NCBI RefSeq assembly: GCF_023935105.1
Contig: NZ_CP096040.1
Location: 3,100,001 to 3,164,000 of the forward strand
Source: Caulobacter segnis
GTDB taxonomy: Bacteria > Pseudomonadota > Alphaproteobacteria > Caulobacterales > Caulobacteraceae
DNA length: 64,000 nt
Direction: 5' to 3'
This document shows positions 28,474-35,508 of the stretch, one piece after another; the stretch's first letter is position 1; each line of letters opens with the position of its first letter. The translations under genes and the position numbers were made by a program. The notes under the pieces were generated by a model, which searched no databases, was not told where the DNA came from, and worked only from the letters and a program-made list of their open reading frames with translations.

Positions 28474-29041
28474 GCGCTTCCCTCCTCGCCCCTTCTTCTG
28501 GTCGGGCGAGTTTCGCCCGAAGTTTGTCCAAACCACGTTTGACATGGGATTTGACCGTGCCGATCGGGATGTTCAAGGCCTCGGCCGCCTCGCCATGGGA
28601 CCAGTCGGCCCCGTAGCACAGGGAAACGCACAGCCGCTCGCCGCGCGACAGCGCCTTCAGCGCCTCGTCGAGATCGATGCGGCTGGCGGCGTCCCCAGAC
28701 GCGTCGCGGGCCATCGCGTCCTGGACCGGCTCCACGGTGTCCGAGAAGATCAGACGCGCCTCGCGCTTGACCTTCTTCAGGTAAAGGCGGGCGGCGATCT
28801 TCTTAATCCAGGCCCCGAAGGTTCCCTCCCCCCGGAACTCGGCCACTTGCTCGAAGCCGGTCATGAACGCGTCCTGGGCCAGGTCGTCGGCGGTGGCCGA
28901 GTCGGCGCCCAGGCGTCTCAAGAGACCCCGAACGGCCGAGCCGTGCCGACGCACCAGCTCCCCATAGGCCCGTCGGTCGCCCGCCGCCGCGGATGCAGCG
29001 AGCTCGACGTCGTGACCGGTTGGCGGGCGATCCATGCCCAT
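28466..29041 (-). CDS. ECF-type RNA polymerase sigma factor (module 1)
   Basis: A ~191-residue sigma-70-family factor with regions 2 and 4. Region 2 shows LGADSATADDLAQDAFMTGF and FGAWIKKIAARLYLKKVKR. Region 4 shows LSRGERLCVSLCYGADWSHG and ALNIPIGTVKSHVKRGLDKL. The start is uncertain among TTG 29050, ATG 29041 and ATG 29035. It is flanked by small membrane proteins, upstream 29073-29459 and downstream 28093-28473, all on the same strand. Confidence 0.9.
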   Translation of the reverse strand: MGMDRPPTGHDVELAASAAAGDRRAYGELVRRHGSAVRGLLRRLGADSATADDLAQDAFMTGFEQVAEFRGEGTFGAWIKKIAARLYLKKVKREARLIFSDTVEPVQDAMARDASGDAASRIDLDEALKALSRGERLCVSLCYGADWSHGEAAEALNIPIGTVKSHVKRGLDKLRAKLARPEEGARREAHG

Positions 29042-29072
29042 TGCTCTCAAGCCCCTCCCAAGGCTCTGGGCG

Positions 29073-29459
29073 CTAGACCCGCTCTTCCTTGTTGGGATTG
29101 AAGAAGCTCAGAACGATGTAGGCCACGCCGATCACGGCGGGGATGCAGGCGATGCCGAGGCCCTCGAAGTCGCCATTGCCGTGAATGAAGTCGCCGAAAT
29201 AGGTGGCCAAGCCGACGCCGATGCCGATGGCCAGCCAGATTACGCCGGTTCGCAGGTCGCGCAGGCGGGTCGGCGGCAACTTGACGCTCTTGGTCATCGC
29301 CTCGATCACCTCGGGTGGGATCTGCTGCCCCTTGTCGATGGCCGCGCGCAGCGTGCGCTGCATTTCGCGGCGCTCGCGGCTCTTGAAATAGAATGGCAGG
29401 CAGACGACGGCGACGATCATCATGCAGCCGACGACGGGAACGACGATATCAGGACCCAT
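29073..29459 (-). CDS. small membrane protein, DUF6249-like (module 1)
   Basis: A 128-residue protein. An N-terminal transmembrane helix (VVPVVGCMMIVAVVCLPFYF) leads to a charged juxtamembrane stretch with AAIDKGQQIPPEVIEAM. Two further helices follow near the C terminus ([37 protein letters not shown]). The layout of helix, basic segment and a K/R-x2-PP-x-E/A-L motif is shared with the proteins at 30410-30823 and 30837-31016. Starts with GGAGG seven bases before ATG. Function unknown; linkage to the downstream sigma factor (31 bp) suggests a sensory or regulatory part. Confidence 0.8.
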   Translation of the reverse strand: MGPDIVVPVVGCMMIVAVVCLPFYFKSRERREMQRTLRAAIDKGQQIPPEVIEAMTKSVKLPPTRLRDLRTGVIWLAIGIGVGLATYFGDFIHGNGDFEGLGIACIPAVIGVAYIVLSFFNPNKEERV

Positions 29460-29589
29460 ATCAAATCCTCCAGTAACTCGCTGAACGACGCCCCCAGCGC
29501 CGCCTTCACAAGTAAGAGGCGTTCACGGTCTCGTTTGGAGGCGCCCGCCCGGATGAAACTTTCGTAAGGCCAGAATCAGCCGGCTGACA

Positions 29590-29898
29590 TCATCCGATCG
29601 ACAGACCCAGCCGCCGCCACACCCCCGGCCCGCCGGCGACCACCGCCGCGCCCACGAAGCTGAGCAGCGCCGCGACGGGCGCCAGGCTGGGCGCCACCCG
29701 CGAGACCGCCAGGTCCAGCACCGGCGAGCAGGCCCACAGGACCATGCCGATGGCCGCCGCGCCGGCGCCGATGGCCCACAGGCGATCCACGAACACGCGC
29801 CGCTCGACCGCCTTCATCACCTCGGCGCTGAAGAGGTCGGCGCGGCTCTGCCTGGGGGCCTCGCCCAGGAAGGCGGCCAATTGATCGTCCAGGGTCAT
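29590..29898 (-). CDS. small membrane protein, putative anti-sigma factor (module 2)
   Basis: A 102-residue protein starting MTLDDQLAAFLGEAPRQSRA. It has two hydrophobic helices (LWAIGAGAAAIGMVLWACS and VAALLSFVGAAVVAGGPGV). The ATG overlaps the stop of the preceding sigma-factor gene (TGATG), implying coupled translation. Its N-terminal segment LFSAEVMKAVERR resembles LFNAEVAAKLDRG of the module-1 counterpart, so the two are probably paralogues. The anti-sigma role is inferred from position. Confidence 0.75.
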   Translation of the reverse strand: MTLDDQLAAFLGEAPRQSRADLFSAEVMKAVERRVFVDRLWAIGAGAAAIGMVLWACSPVLDLAVSRVAPSLAPVAALLSFVGAAVVAGGPGVWRRLGLSIG

Positions 29899-30410
29899 CA
29901 GGAACCTCCCAATACGGCCAGCAGCCGCTCGCGGCCGCGGGTAACATGCGATTTGACGGTGCCCAGGGGAAGTCCCAGGGCCTCCGAGACCTCGGCGTGG
30001 GACCAGCCCTGGCCCAGGCACAAGGTGACGCAGGCGCGCTGGTCTTCCGGCAGGGTCGCCAGGGCTGCTTCGAGGGCCATGCGGTCCTCCACTCCGACCT
30101 CGGCGGCGGTCTCCAGGTCCTGTTCACCACGCCAAGCCTCGTCGCGGGCGGCAGCGCGCTGGGCGCCGCGCCGCTGCGAGAGGGCCTTCCTCCACGCCAC
30201 GCCGTAGAGCCAGGCCCGGAAACCCTCATCCTCGCGCAGCTTGTGAAGCCCGGCCCAGGCCGCCACGAACGCCTCCTGGGCGATGTCGTCGGCGTCGATC
30301 CAGCCGCTCTTGCGCAGGAACCCCCGCAGCGGCTTCTCGTGGATCGCCACCAGCCGGGCGAAGGCGGCCTGAGATCCGGCGCGCGCCTGTCTGACAAGCG
30401 CGGCGTCCAT
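29898..30410 (-). CDS. ECF-type RNA polymerase sigma factor (module 2)
   Basis: A 170-residue sigma factor beginning MDAALVRQARAGSQAAFARL. Region 2 includes WIDADDIAQEAFVAAWAGLH and FRAWLYGVAWRKALSQRRG. Region 4 includes LPEDQRACVTLCLGQGWSHA and ALGLPLGTVKSHVTRGRERL. It resembles the module-1 factor closely in region 4. The ATG at 30410 overlaps the stop of the upstream membrane-protein gene (TGATG), and its own stop overlaps the next start the same way, so three genes are coupled. Confidence 0.9.
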   Translation of the reverse strand: MDAALVRQARAGSQAAFARLVAIHEKPLRGFLRKSGWIDADDIAQEAFVAAWAGLHKLREDEGFRAWLYGVAWRKALSQRRGAQRAAARDEAWRGEQDLETAAEVGVEDRMALEAALATLPEDQRACVTLCLGQGWSHAEVSEALGLPLGTVKSHVTRGRERLLAVLGGS

Positions 30411-30823
30411 CAGATGGTGGGTCCGTTCCGATCGATCAGAACCTGCACCAGGGTCGCCGCGCACAGGGCGCCCATGACGAAGGCCACGATGACGAAGGCC
30501 TGACCCGCGCCATAGATGTCGGTCGCGGCGGCGACGGCGAAGCCCAGGCCCAGGATGCCGAACAGCACCACCTGGTACCAGGACCGCTCGCGGCGGCGGC
30601 GATAGCGCGGACGCTCGTCCTCGTCCTCGTCGTCACGCAGGCGTCGGCTCAGCCGGTTCAGCAGCTCGGCCGGCGGCTCGCGGCCGGACGCCACGTAGGT
30701 CTTCATCAGGTCCAGCGCCTCGCGGTTGGCGCGGTAGGACAGCCACGCCCGGAAGGCGCCCAGCAGCATGAAGCCCACCGGGAAGATCAGCCACCAGAAC
30801 TGCCAGAAGATGTGCTCGGGCAT
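30410..30823 (-). CDS. small membrane protein, DUF6249-like (module 2)
   Basis: A 137-residue protein. The N-terminal helix FWQFWWLIFPVGFMLLGAF is followed by SYRANREALDLMKTYVASGREPP-type juxtamembrane sequence and an Asp/Glu- then Arg-rich linker (DDEDEDERPRYRRRRERSW). Two more helices finish the protein. Its first ~60 residues match the complete 59-residue protein encoded immediately upstream. Function unknown; coupled to the sigma factor by a TGATG overlap. Confidence 0.8.
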   Translation of the reverse strand: MPEHIFWQFWWLIFPVGFMLLGAFRAWLSYRANREALDLMKTYVASGREPPAELLNRLSRRLRDDEDEDERPRYRRRRERSWYQVVLFGILGLGFAVAAATDIYGAGQAFVIVAFVMGALCAATLVQVLIDRNGPTI

Positions 30824-30836
30824 GAAGGCCTCTCCC

Positions 30837-31016
30837 TTAGCGATTCAATTGGGCGACGAGGGCGGCGGGCGGCTCGCGGCCGGCCTTGGCCAGATCGCGC
30901 AGGGCTTCCACCACCTCGCGGCGGGCGCGGTAAGACAGCCACGCGCGGAAGGCGCCCAGCAGCATGAAGCTCACCGGGAACATCAGCCACCAGAAGCTCC
31001 AGAACAGGTCTTGCAT
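30837..31016 (-). CDS. 59-residue membrane microprotein, paralogue of the next gene's N terminus
   Basis: A short gene encoding MQDLFWSFWWLMFPVSFMLL and then a basic juxtamembrane tail with KAGREPPAALVAQLNR. It is nearly the same, position by position, as residues 1-60 of the protein at 30410-30823 (FWxFWWLxFPVxFMLLGAFRAW shared). It lacks that protein's C-terminal helices, so it looks like a tandem partial duplication that stayed open. It is 13 bp upstream of its paralogue and probably the first gene of the sigma-factor operon. Confidence 0.78.
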   Translation of the reverse strand: MQDLFWSFWWLMFPVSFMLLGAFRAWLSYRARREVVEALRDLAKAGREPPAALVAQLNR

Positions 31017-31063
31017 AGGTCCATCCCTTCGATCAGAGGCGCGATCATTCGCGCTTTCGAAGG

Positions 31064-31729
31064 TTAGTCGCCGCCGACCGCCGCCTTGGATGCGCCGACA
31101 TACGAAATAATTTCGGACATCGAGTTGAACGACACGGTCGGCCGATGTTCGGCCAGGATCGAGGGCTTGGCGTAGCCCCAGCCGACAGCGCCGCAGTCCA
31201 GACCCACCGCGCGGGCGGCCTCGATGTCGCGGGTCTCGTCGCCGATGCAGATGACCTTGTCGCGACTGACGCCCTTGGACGTCACCTGCTTGAACTTGCG
31301 GGCCTTGCCGAACAGCGACGCACCGCAGGCATAGAGACTGACCAGGTCTTCCAGGTCGGGCCCCAGCACTCGGCGGATCACCGCCTCGCTGTTGGAGCTG
31401 ACCACCGCGATCTTGACGCCTGCCTGGTGCAGGGCGCGCAGCATCTTGGCCGTTTCAGGAAACAGCGGAATCTTGTGGGCGTCGGCCGCCATCAGCTTCT
31501 TGCCGGCCCGCGCGATCAGCGGGAGCTTCCAGGGCGAGACGCCCAGATAACGGATCACCTCGCGCGTGCTGCGGCCGCGCAGCATCTCGATCTCGTCATC
31601 GGTGACGGTCTTGAATCCGTACCGACGCGCCATGGGATTGACAGCCCGCATCATCCACGCGGCGCTGTCAGCCAGCGTGCCGTCGAAGTCGAAGATGACC
31701 AACTCGTACCGCGAGACGGCGTCCCCCAC
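31064..31729 (-). CDS. HAD-superfamily phosphatase (phosphoglycolate phosphatase-like)
   Basis: A hydrolase using an aspartyl phosphate. Motif I is VIFDFDGTLADSAAW, motif II is IAVVSSNSE, and motifs III-IV are in DKVICIGDETRDIEAARAVG. A cap region lies between motifs I and II. The start is uncertain: GTG at 31729 gives 221 residues, and TTG at 31798 gives 244. The substrate is unknown; phosphoglycolate or small sugar phosphates are typical for the subgroup. Confidence 0.85.
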   Translation of the reverse strand: MGDAVSRYELVIFDFDGTLADSAAWMMRAVNPMARRYGFKTVTDDEIEMLRGRSTREVIRYLGVSPWKLPLIARAGKKLMAADAHKIPLFPETAKMLRALHQAGVKIAVVSSNSEAVIRRVLGPDLEDLVSLYACGASLFGKARKFKQVTSKGVSRDKVICIGDETRDIEAARAVGLDCGAVGWGYAKPSILAEHRPTVSFNSMSEIISYVGASKAAVGGD

Positions 31730-31855
31730 GCGCGCAATGTCCTTATCAAGTCCGCTCAAAGCGGATGTTCCGTTCAGTGATAGACTGATCCCCGCCAAGT
31801 TGTCGTCTTAAACTTCGCTCACCAGCCGGCCGAATGCGTGGATAGTTTCCAGAGC

Positions 31856-32203
31856 TTAGCTCAACGCCTTCTCATAGAGGTCCGGCTTGAAGCCGACTAG
31901 GCGACGGTCGCCCAGGTCCAGGACGGGACGCTTGATCATCGATGGCTGGGTCAGCATCAGGCCGATGGCCTTGTCGGCGTCGAGGTTCTGCTTGTCGGCC
32001 TCGTCCAGCTTGCGGAAGGTCGTGCCGGCGCGGTTCAGGATCGTCTCCCAACCGTGCTCGGCGACCCAGCCCTCCAGGGTGGCGCGGTCGATGCCCACGG
32101 CCTTGTAGTCGTGGAAGGCGTAGGCCTGCCCCCGCTCCTCCAGCCACTTGCGGGCCTTGGCGACGGTGTCGCAGTTCTTGATGCCGTACATCGTCGGGGT
32201 CAT
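31856..32203 (-). CDS. ArsC/Spx-family protein, YffB-like
   Basis: A 115-residue thioredoxin-fold protein opening MTPTMYGIKNCDTVAKARKW. The single N-terminal Cys in KNCDT and the SMIKRPVLDLGDRRLVGF segment match the YffB branch of the arsenate reductase family. YffB proteins are not established arsenate reductases; glutathione-linked reductase activity has been suggested. No ars genes are nearby. Confidence 0.88.
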   Translation of the reverse strand: MTPTMYGIKNCDTVAKARKWLEERGQAYAFHDYKAVGIDRATLEGWVAEHGWETILNRAGTTFRKLDEADKQNLDADKAIGLMLTQPSMIKRPVLDLGDRRLVGFKPDLYEKALS

Positions 32204-32243
32204 GGCCAGGCTCCTTGGGCGAATCCCGCTGTCACCCCCTGCC

Positions 32244-32915
32244 CTAACCTTTCTGGTTTCCGCGGTTCAACTGTCTCAGGGCGTCCTTGCCGTTCCAGCG
32301 GGCGGTGCGATCGGTGGAGGCGGCGAGCCGCGCGGCGCAATCCAGGGCGGCGGCCCGCAGCACCGGGCTCTTGCGCGAGCCGATCGCCCGGAGCGCCCAG
32401 TTGACGCCCTTCTTGACGAAGTTGCGAGGATCGGTGCTCCCGGCCTCGATCAAGGACAGGCGCTCCAGGAACGGCGCGTCCGGCAGTTCCTTGCGATGCA
32501 GGGCCACGCTGGCCAGCAGGACGAAGCCAGCGCGCTTGTCGAACTCGCCCTCCAGCGTCACCCACGCGTCGATCTTGGCCGGGGCGTGGGGCGTGCGGTC
32601 GAACAGGTCGAAACACAGAGTGTCGGTCACCGCCCAGTTGTCGAAGTCCGCCCGCCAGGCGTCCATCTGCTCGGGCGTGACCCACTCGGGATCGTCGACC
32701 ATCGCCGCCAGCAGCCGGGCCTCGTACCAACCGGTCTCCCACAAGGCCTGAGCCAGGGCGTGGTCACGGCCCAGCCGCTTGGAAAGCGTCCGGATCTTGC
32801 CCACCGCCACGCCGAAGGCTTTGGGTGCGGTGATCGCATAGCGCGCCATGCCCGCGCGATAGGCTTCGTCGCCGAGCGCTTCCAACTGCTGGAGGGCTTC
32901 GGCGACGCTCGCCAT
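32244..32915 (-). CDS. DNA alkylation repair protein, AlkD-like
   Basis: A 223-residue all-helical HEAT-like-repeat protein. Family-like segments are RYAITAPKAFGVAVGKIRTL near the N terminus, then ARLLAAMVDDPEWVTPEQMD, NWAVTDTLCFDLFDRTP, and FVKKGVNWALRAIGSRK. AlkD-type proteins are DNA glycosylases that remove 3-methyladenine or 7-methylguanine lesions. The ATG overlaps the stop of the upstream gene by one base (TGATG). Confidence 0.86.
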   Translation of the reverse strand: MASVAEALQQLEALGDEAYRAGMARYAITAPKAFGVAVGKIRTLSKRLGRDHALAQALWETGWYEARLLAAMVDDPEWVTPEQMDAWRADFDNWAVTDTLCFDLFDRTPHAPAKIDAWVTLEGEFDKRAGFVLLASVALHRKELPDAPFLERLSLIEAGSTDPRNFVKKGVNWALRAIGSRKSPVLRAAALDCAARLAASTDRTARWNGKDALRQLNRGNQKG

Positions 32916-33493
32916 CAGGCCAGGTCCCAGGCCTTGAGCACGATGTGCTGGGTCTGGCCCAGCTTGCTCTGGACGAGGGCGAAGCGGTTCACCGTCCAGC
33001 GGATCGGCGCGATCGCCTGGGCTGGAACGACCTGGCCGTCATAGAGCAGCGTGATGTGCGGGAGGAACTGCTTGTCAGGTTTCAGGCCCGCGCCGGCCAT
33101 CTTCAGGCCCAGCGCCTGCTGGAAGGCGACCAGCGTGGAGACGCCGTCCCCGCCCTGCAGGGTGAAGGGGTTGTTGCCAGGGCGATTGGCGAAGCTGACG
33201 GCCTTGTCGAACACGACCTCGAACGGCGCGGCCGTCACGGCCTGTCCCGCCGCCTCGCCCTTGCGGACCATGTCGGCGGGCAGGCCGACATAGTCGCCCA
33301 GGTGATGCAGGGTGACGTGGAAGCGGTCGGTCGGCAGCGGCAGCCCCCTCAGACCCAGGGCTTCCTTCAGCCGGCGGGCCTCGCGTGCGATGGCCTCGGC
33401 CGTCGCCGGATCGGGATACAGTAGGAACATCAGCCGGTCGGTCGGCGTCGGCGGGTCGAAGCCCGGGAGGCCCATCTGCAGCGTCTCGGCCAT
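32915..33493 (-). CDS. 2'-5' RNA ligase/cyclic phosphodiesterase family protein (LigT/ThpR-like)
   Basis: A 192-residue 2H-phosphoesterase. The two catalytic HxT motifs are RFHVTLHHLGDY and FLPHITLLYDG. The family hydrolyses 2',3'-cyclic phosphates in RNA or nucleotides, and reverse ligation was the first activity described. It is immediately upstream of, and overlaps by one base, the AlkD-like gene. The ATG at 33493 gives the expected length. Confidence 0.9.
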   Translation of the reverse strand: MAETLQMGLPGFDPPTPTDRLMFLLYPDPATAEAIAREARRLKEALGLRGLPLPTDRFHVTLHHLGDYVGLPADMVRKGEAAGQAVTAAPFEVVFDKAVSFANRPGNNPFTLQGGDGVSTLVAFQQALGLKMAGAGLKPDKQFLPHITLLYDGQVVPAQAIAPIRWTVNRFALVQSKLGQTQHIVLKAWDLA

Positions 33494-33561
33494 GCGGCTC
33501 CCCTCTGGTCGCCGACAGGATTAAGCCGCTTCGCCGCCGCCTCCAACGCCACATTACAATT

Positions 33562-33612
33562 CGTTTACATGCGTAATCGGCCGCTTGACCGGAACGTTTA
33601 CGTGCGTAATCG
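33562..33612 (+). promoter_or_regulatory. tandem BlaI/MecI-type operators
   Basis: Two 18-bp sites, 33562-33579 (cgtttacatgcgtaatcg) and 33595-33612 (cgtttacgtgcgtaatcg), differ at one base. Their centres are 33 bp apart, about three helical turns. Each contains the dyad TTAC-N4-GTAA, like the TACA/TGTA core of known BlaI/MecI operators. The second site ends 7 bp before the ATG of the BlaI-type gene, so repression of its own operon is expected. Confidence 0.75.
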
Positions 33613-33619
33613 TCACGCC

Positions 33620-34003
33620 ATGGATACGAGCCCGCACCGCATCAGCGCCGCCGAGAGCGAAGTCATGAAGGTCCTGTGGGCCAACAGCCCCAAGGCCGCC
33701 GAGGACATTCTCGCTCTGCTAGCCAAGGACCAGGGCTGGGCGGAAGGCACGGTGAAGACCCTGCTGAACCGCCTGCTGAAGAAGGGCGCGATCGCCGCCG
33801 ACAAGGATGGCCGACGCTTTCTCTATCGTCCGCTGATCGGTCGCGAGGACTATGTCGACGCCGAGAGCCAGGGCCTGCTGGATCGCCTGTTCGATGGCCG
33901 CCTGGCGCCGTTGGTCAGCCACTTCTCCAAGCGCGAGAGACTGGCCCCCGAGGACGTCGCCGAGCTGCGCCGTCTGCTGGAGAAACTCGACGATGGCCAA
34001 TGA
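33620..34003 (+). CDS. BlaI/MecI/CopY-family transcriptional repressor
   Basis: A 127-residue winged-helix repressor starting MDTSPHRISAAESEVMKVLW. The DNA-binding and dimerisation pattern matches BlaI/MecI, with SPKAAEDILALLAKDQGWAE and TVKTLLNRLLKKGAIAADKD. The C-terminal half is the helical dimerisation domain. BlaI proteins are inactivated when a partner M56 peptidase triggers their cleavage. The following gene encodes such a peptidase and overlaps by 11 bp. The ATG at 33620 is chosen because the upstream sequence is operator DNA. Confidence 0.9.
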   Translation: MDTSPHRISAAESEVMKVLWANSPKAAEDILALLAKDQGWAEGTVKTLLNRLLKKGAIAADKDGRRFLYRPLIGREDYVDAESQGLLDRLFDGRLAPLVSHFSKRERLAPEDVAELRRLLEKLDDGQ

Positions 34004-35460
34004 TCTGATCCTGTTCGCGATCAAGGCCAACCTGGCCCTGGCCGCCGCTGTCCTGCTGGTGCTGGCCCTGCGCAAACCGGTCCGCGCCGCGTTCGGCGCG
34101 CGCAGCGCCTACGCCCTGTGGCTGGTCGCACCGCTGTCGATCCTGCCCCTGCTGGTCCCGGCGCGAACGATCGTCCGGCCACTGGCTCCTGCCGAAACGA
34201 CGGCGAGCATGCACGCGCCGGCCAAGGCCGTCGCTTCGACGAGCGCCTCGACCGAGACCGCGGAGTTTCGCCCTCTCGATCTTCCGGTCGACGAAATCCT
34301 GCTAGGCCTTTGGGGCGCCGTCGCCTTGGGCGGCCTCGTCATCCAGGCCGAACGCCAGCGGCGGTTCATCCGCTCGCTGGGGCAGCTGAGCGCCACGGGC
34401 GAACCGGGCTTGATGCGGTCGGAGCGCCCGGGCGTCGGTCCCGCCGTGATCGGCGCCCTGGCCCCGCGCATCGTGCTGCCGGCCGACTTCGCCAGGCGCT
34501 TCTCGCCCGAGGAGCAGATCCTGATCCTGGCGCACGAGAAGAACCACCTGGCGGTCGGCGACGCCCAGATCAACGCCGTAACCACCGCGCTGCGGTGCCT
34601 GTTCTGGTTCAACCCTCTGGTCCAATGTCGGCGCGTCCTTCGCGCGGATCGACCAGGAGATCGCCTGCGACGCCGCCGTCCTGGCCCGTCATCCCAAGAC
34701 CCGCCGCGCCTATGGCGAGGCCATGCTGAAGACCCAGTTGGCGCCCTGCGCGCCGCCGCTGGGCTGCTGCTGGCCCGCCTCGGCCAACCAGCAACTGAAG
34801 GAGCGTTTCACCTTGCTCGCCCATCACCACGCCAACCGTCGCCGCCACCTTGCCGGGGCGGCCGCCGTCGCGGTCCTGTCCCTGTCCGCCGGCGTCGCCG
34901 CCTGGGCCGCCCAGCCGGCGCAGGTCGTCCGGCCGTCCCCCGAGCAGACCAAGCGCGCCGTCGCCCGCCATCTCAGCCAGCCGTTGTTCGACGCCGTCCG
35001 CGCTCGCGACGTGGCGGCCGTCCGTGAGCTGATCGCCCTGGGCGCCAACGCCAACGCCGTACTGCCCGGTGACGGCTCGCCCCTGATCGAGGCGGCCCGG
35101 CGTGGCCAGCTGGAGATCGTCCAGATGCTGCTGGCCGCCGGCGCCGATCCGAACCTGGCCGTGCGCGGCGACGGCGCCCCGCTGATCCAGGCCTCGCTGT
35201 CGGGCAATCTCGAGATCGTCCGCCTGCTGGTCGAGCGCGGCGCCGACGTCGAAGTCTTCGTTCCCGGCGACGAGACCCCGCTGATCAACGCCGCCCAGGC
35301 CGGCAACCTCGACATCGTCGCCTATCTGACCGAGCGCGGCGCCGACGTGAACCGTGAAGTGCCGGCCAATGGCGGGACGCGCTCGCCCCTGGGCGAGGCC
35401 AGCCGCAACGGCCACGGCGACGTCGCCGCCTACCTGAAGAGCCGGGGCGCGCGGTCCTAA
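33993..35460 (+). pseudogene. M56 (BlaR1-type) membrane peptidase fused to ankyrin repeats, frameshifted
   Basis: The first frame gives MANDLILFAIKANLALAAAV, more transmembrane helices, and the zinc motif HEKNH in ILILAHEKNHLAVGDAQIN, up to LFWFNPLVQ. It then turns into Arg-rich nonsense. In the +1 frame the family text continues: GASFARIDQEIACDAAVLAR, then RRAYGEAMLKTQLA, a helix, and five or so ankyrin repeats (LIEAARRGQLEIVQMLLAAG). One extra A at 34624-34625 (CCAATGTC for CCATGTC) explains the switch. Repaired, the protein would have ~488 residues. It could be a real lesion, a sequencing error, or a shift site. Confidence 0.85.
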
Positions 35461-35508
35461 GGGACCCGCCCCGCAACTTCCCCAGCAAAATCAGAGGCTT
35501 TTTGAACG

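Noticed and set aside
34118..34729. Plus-strand frame overlapping the M56 gene in the third frame
   Set aside because: Arg/Pro-rich shadow; the two other frames contain the recognisable peptidase and ankyrin sequence.
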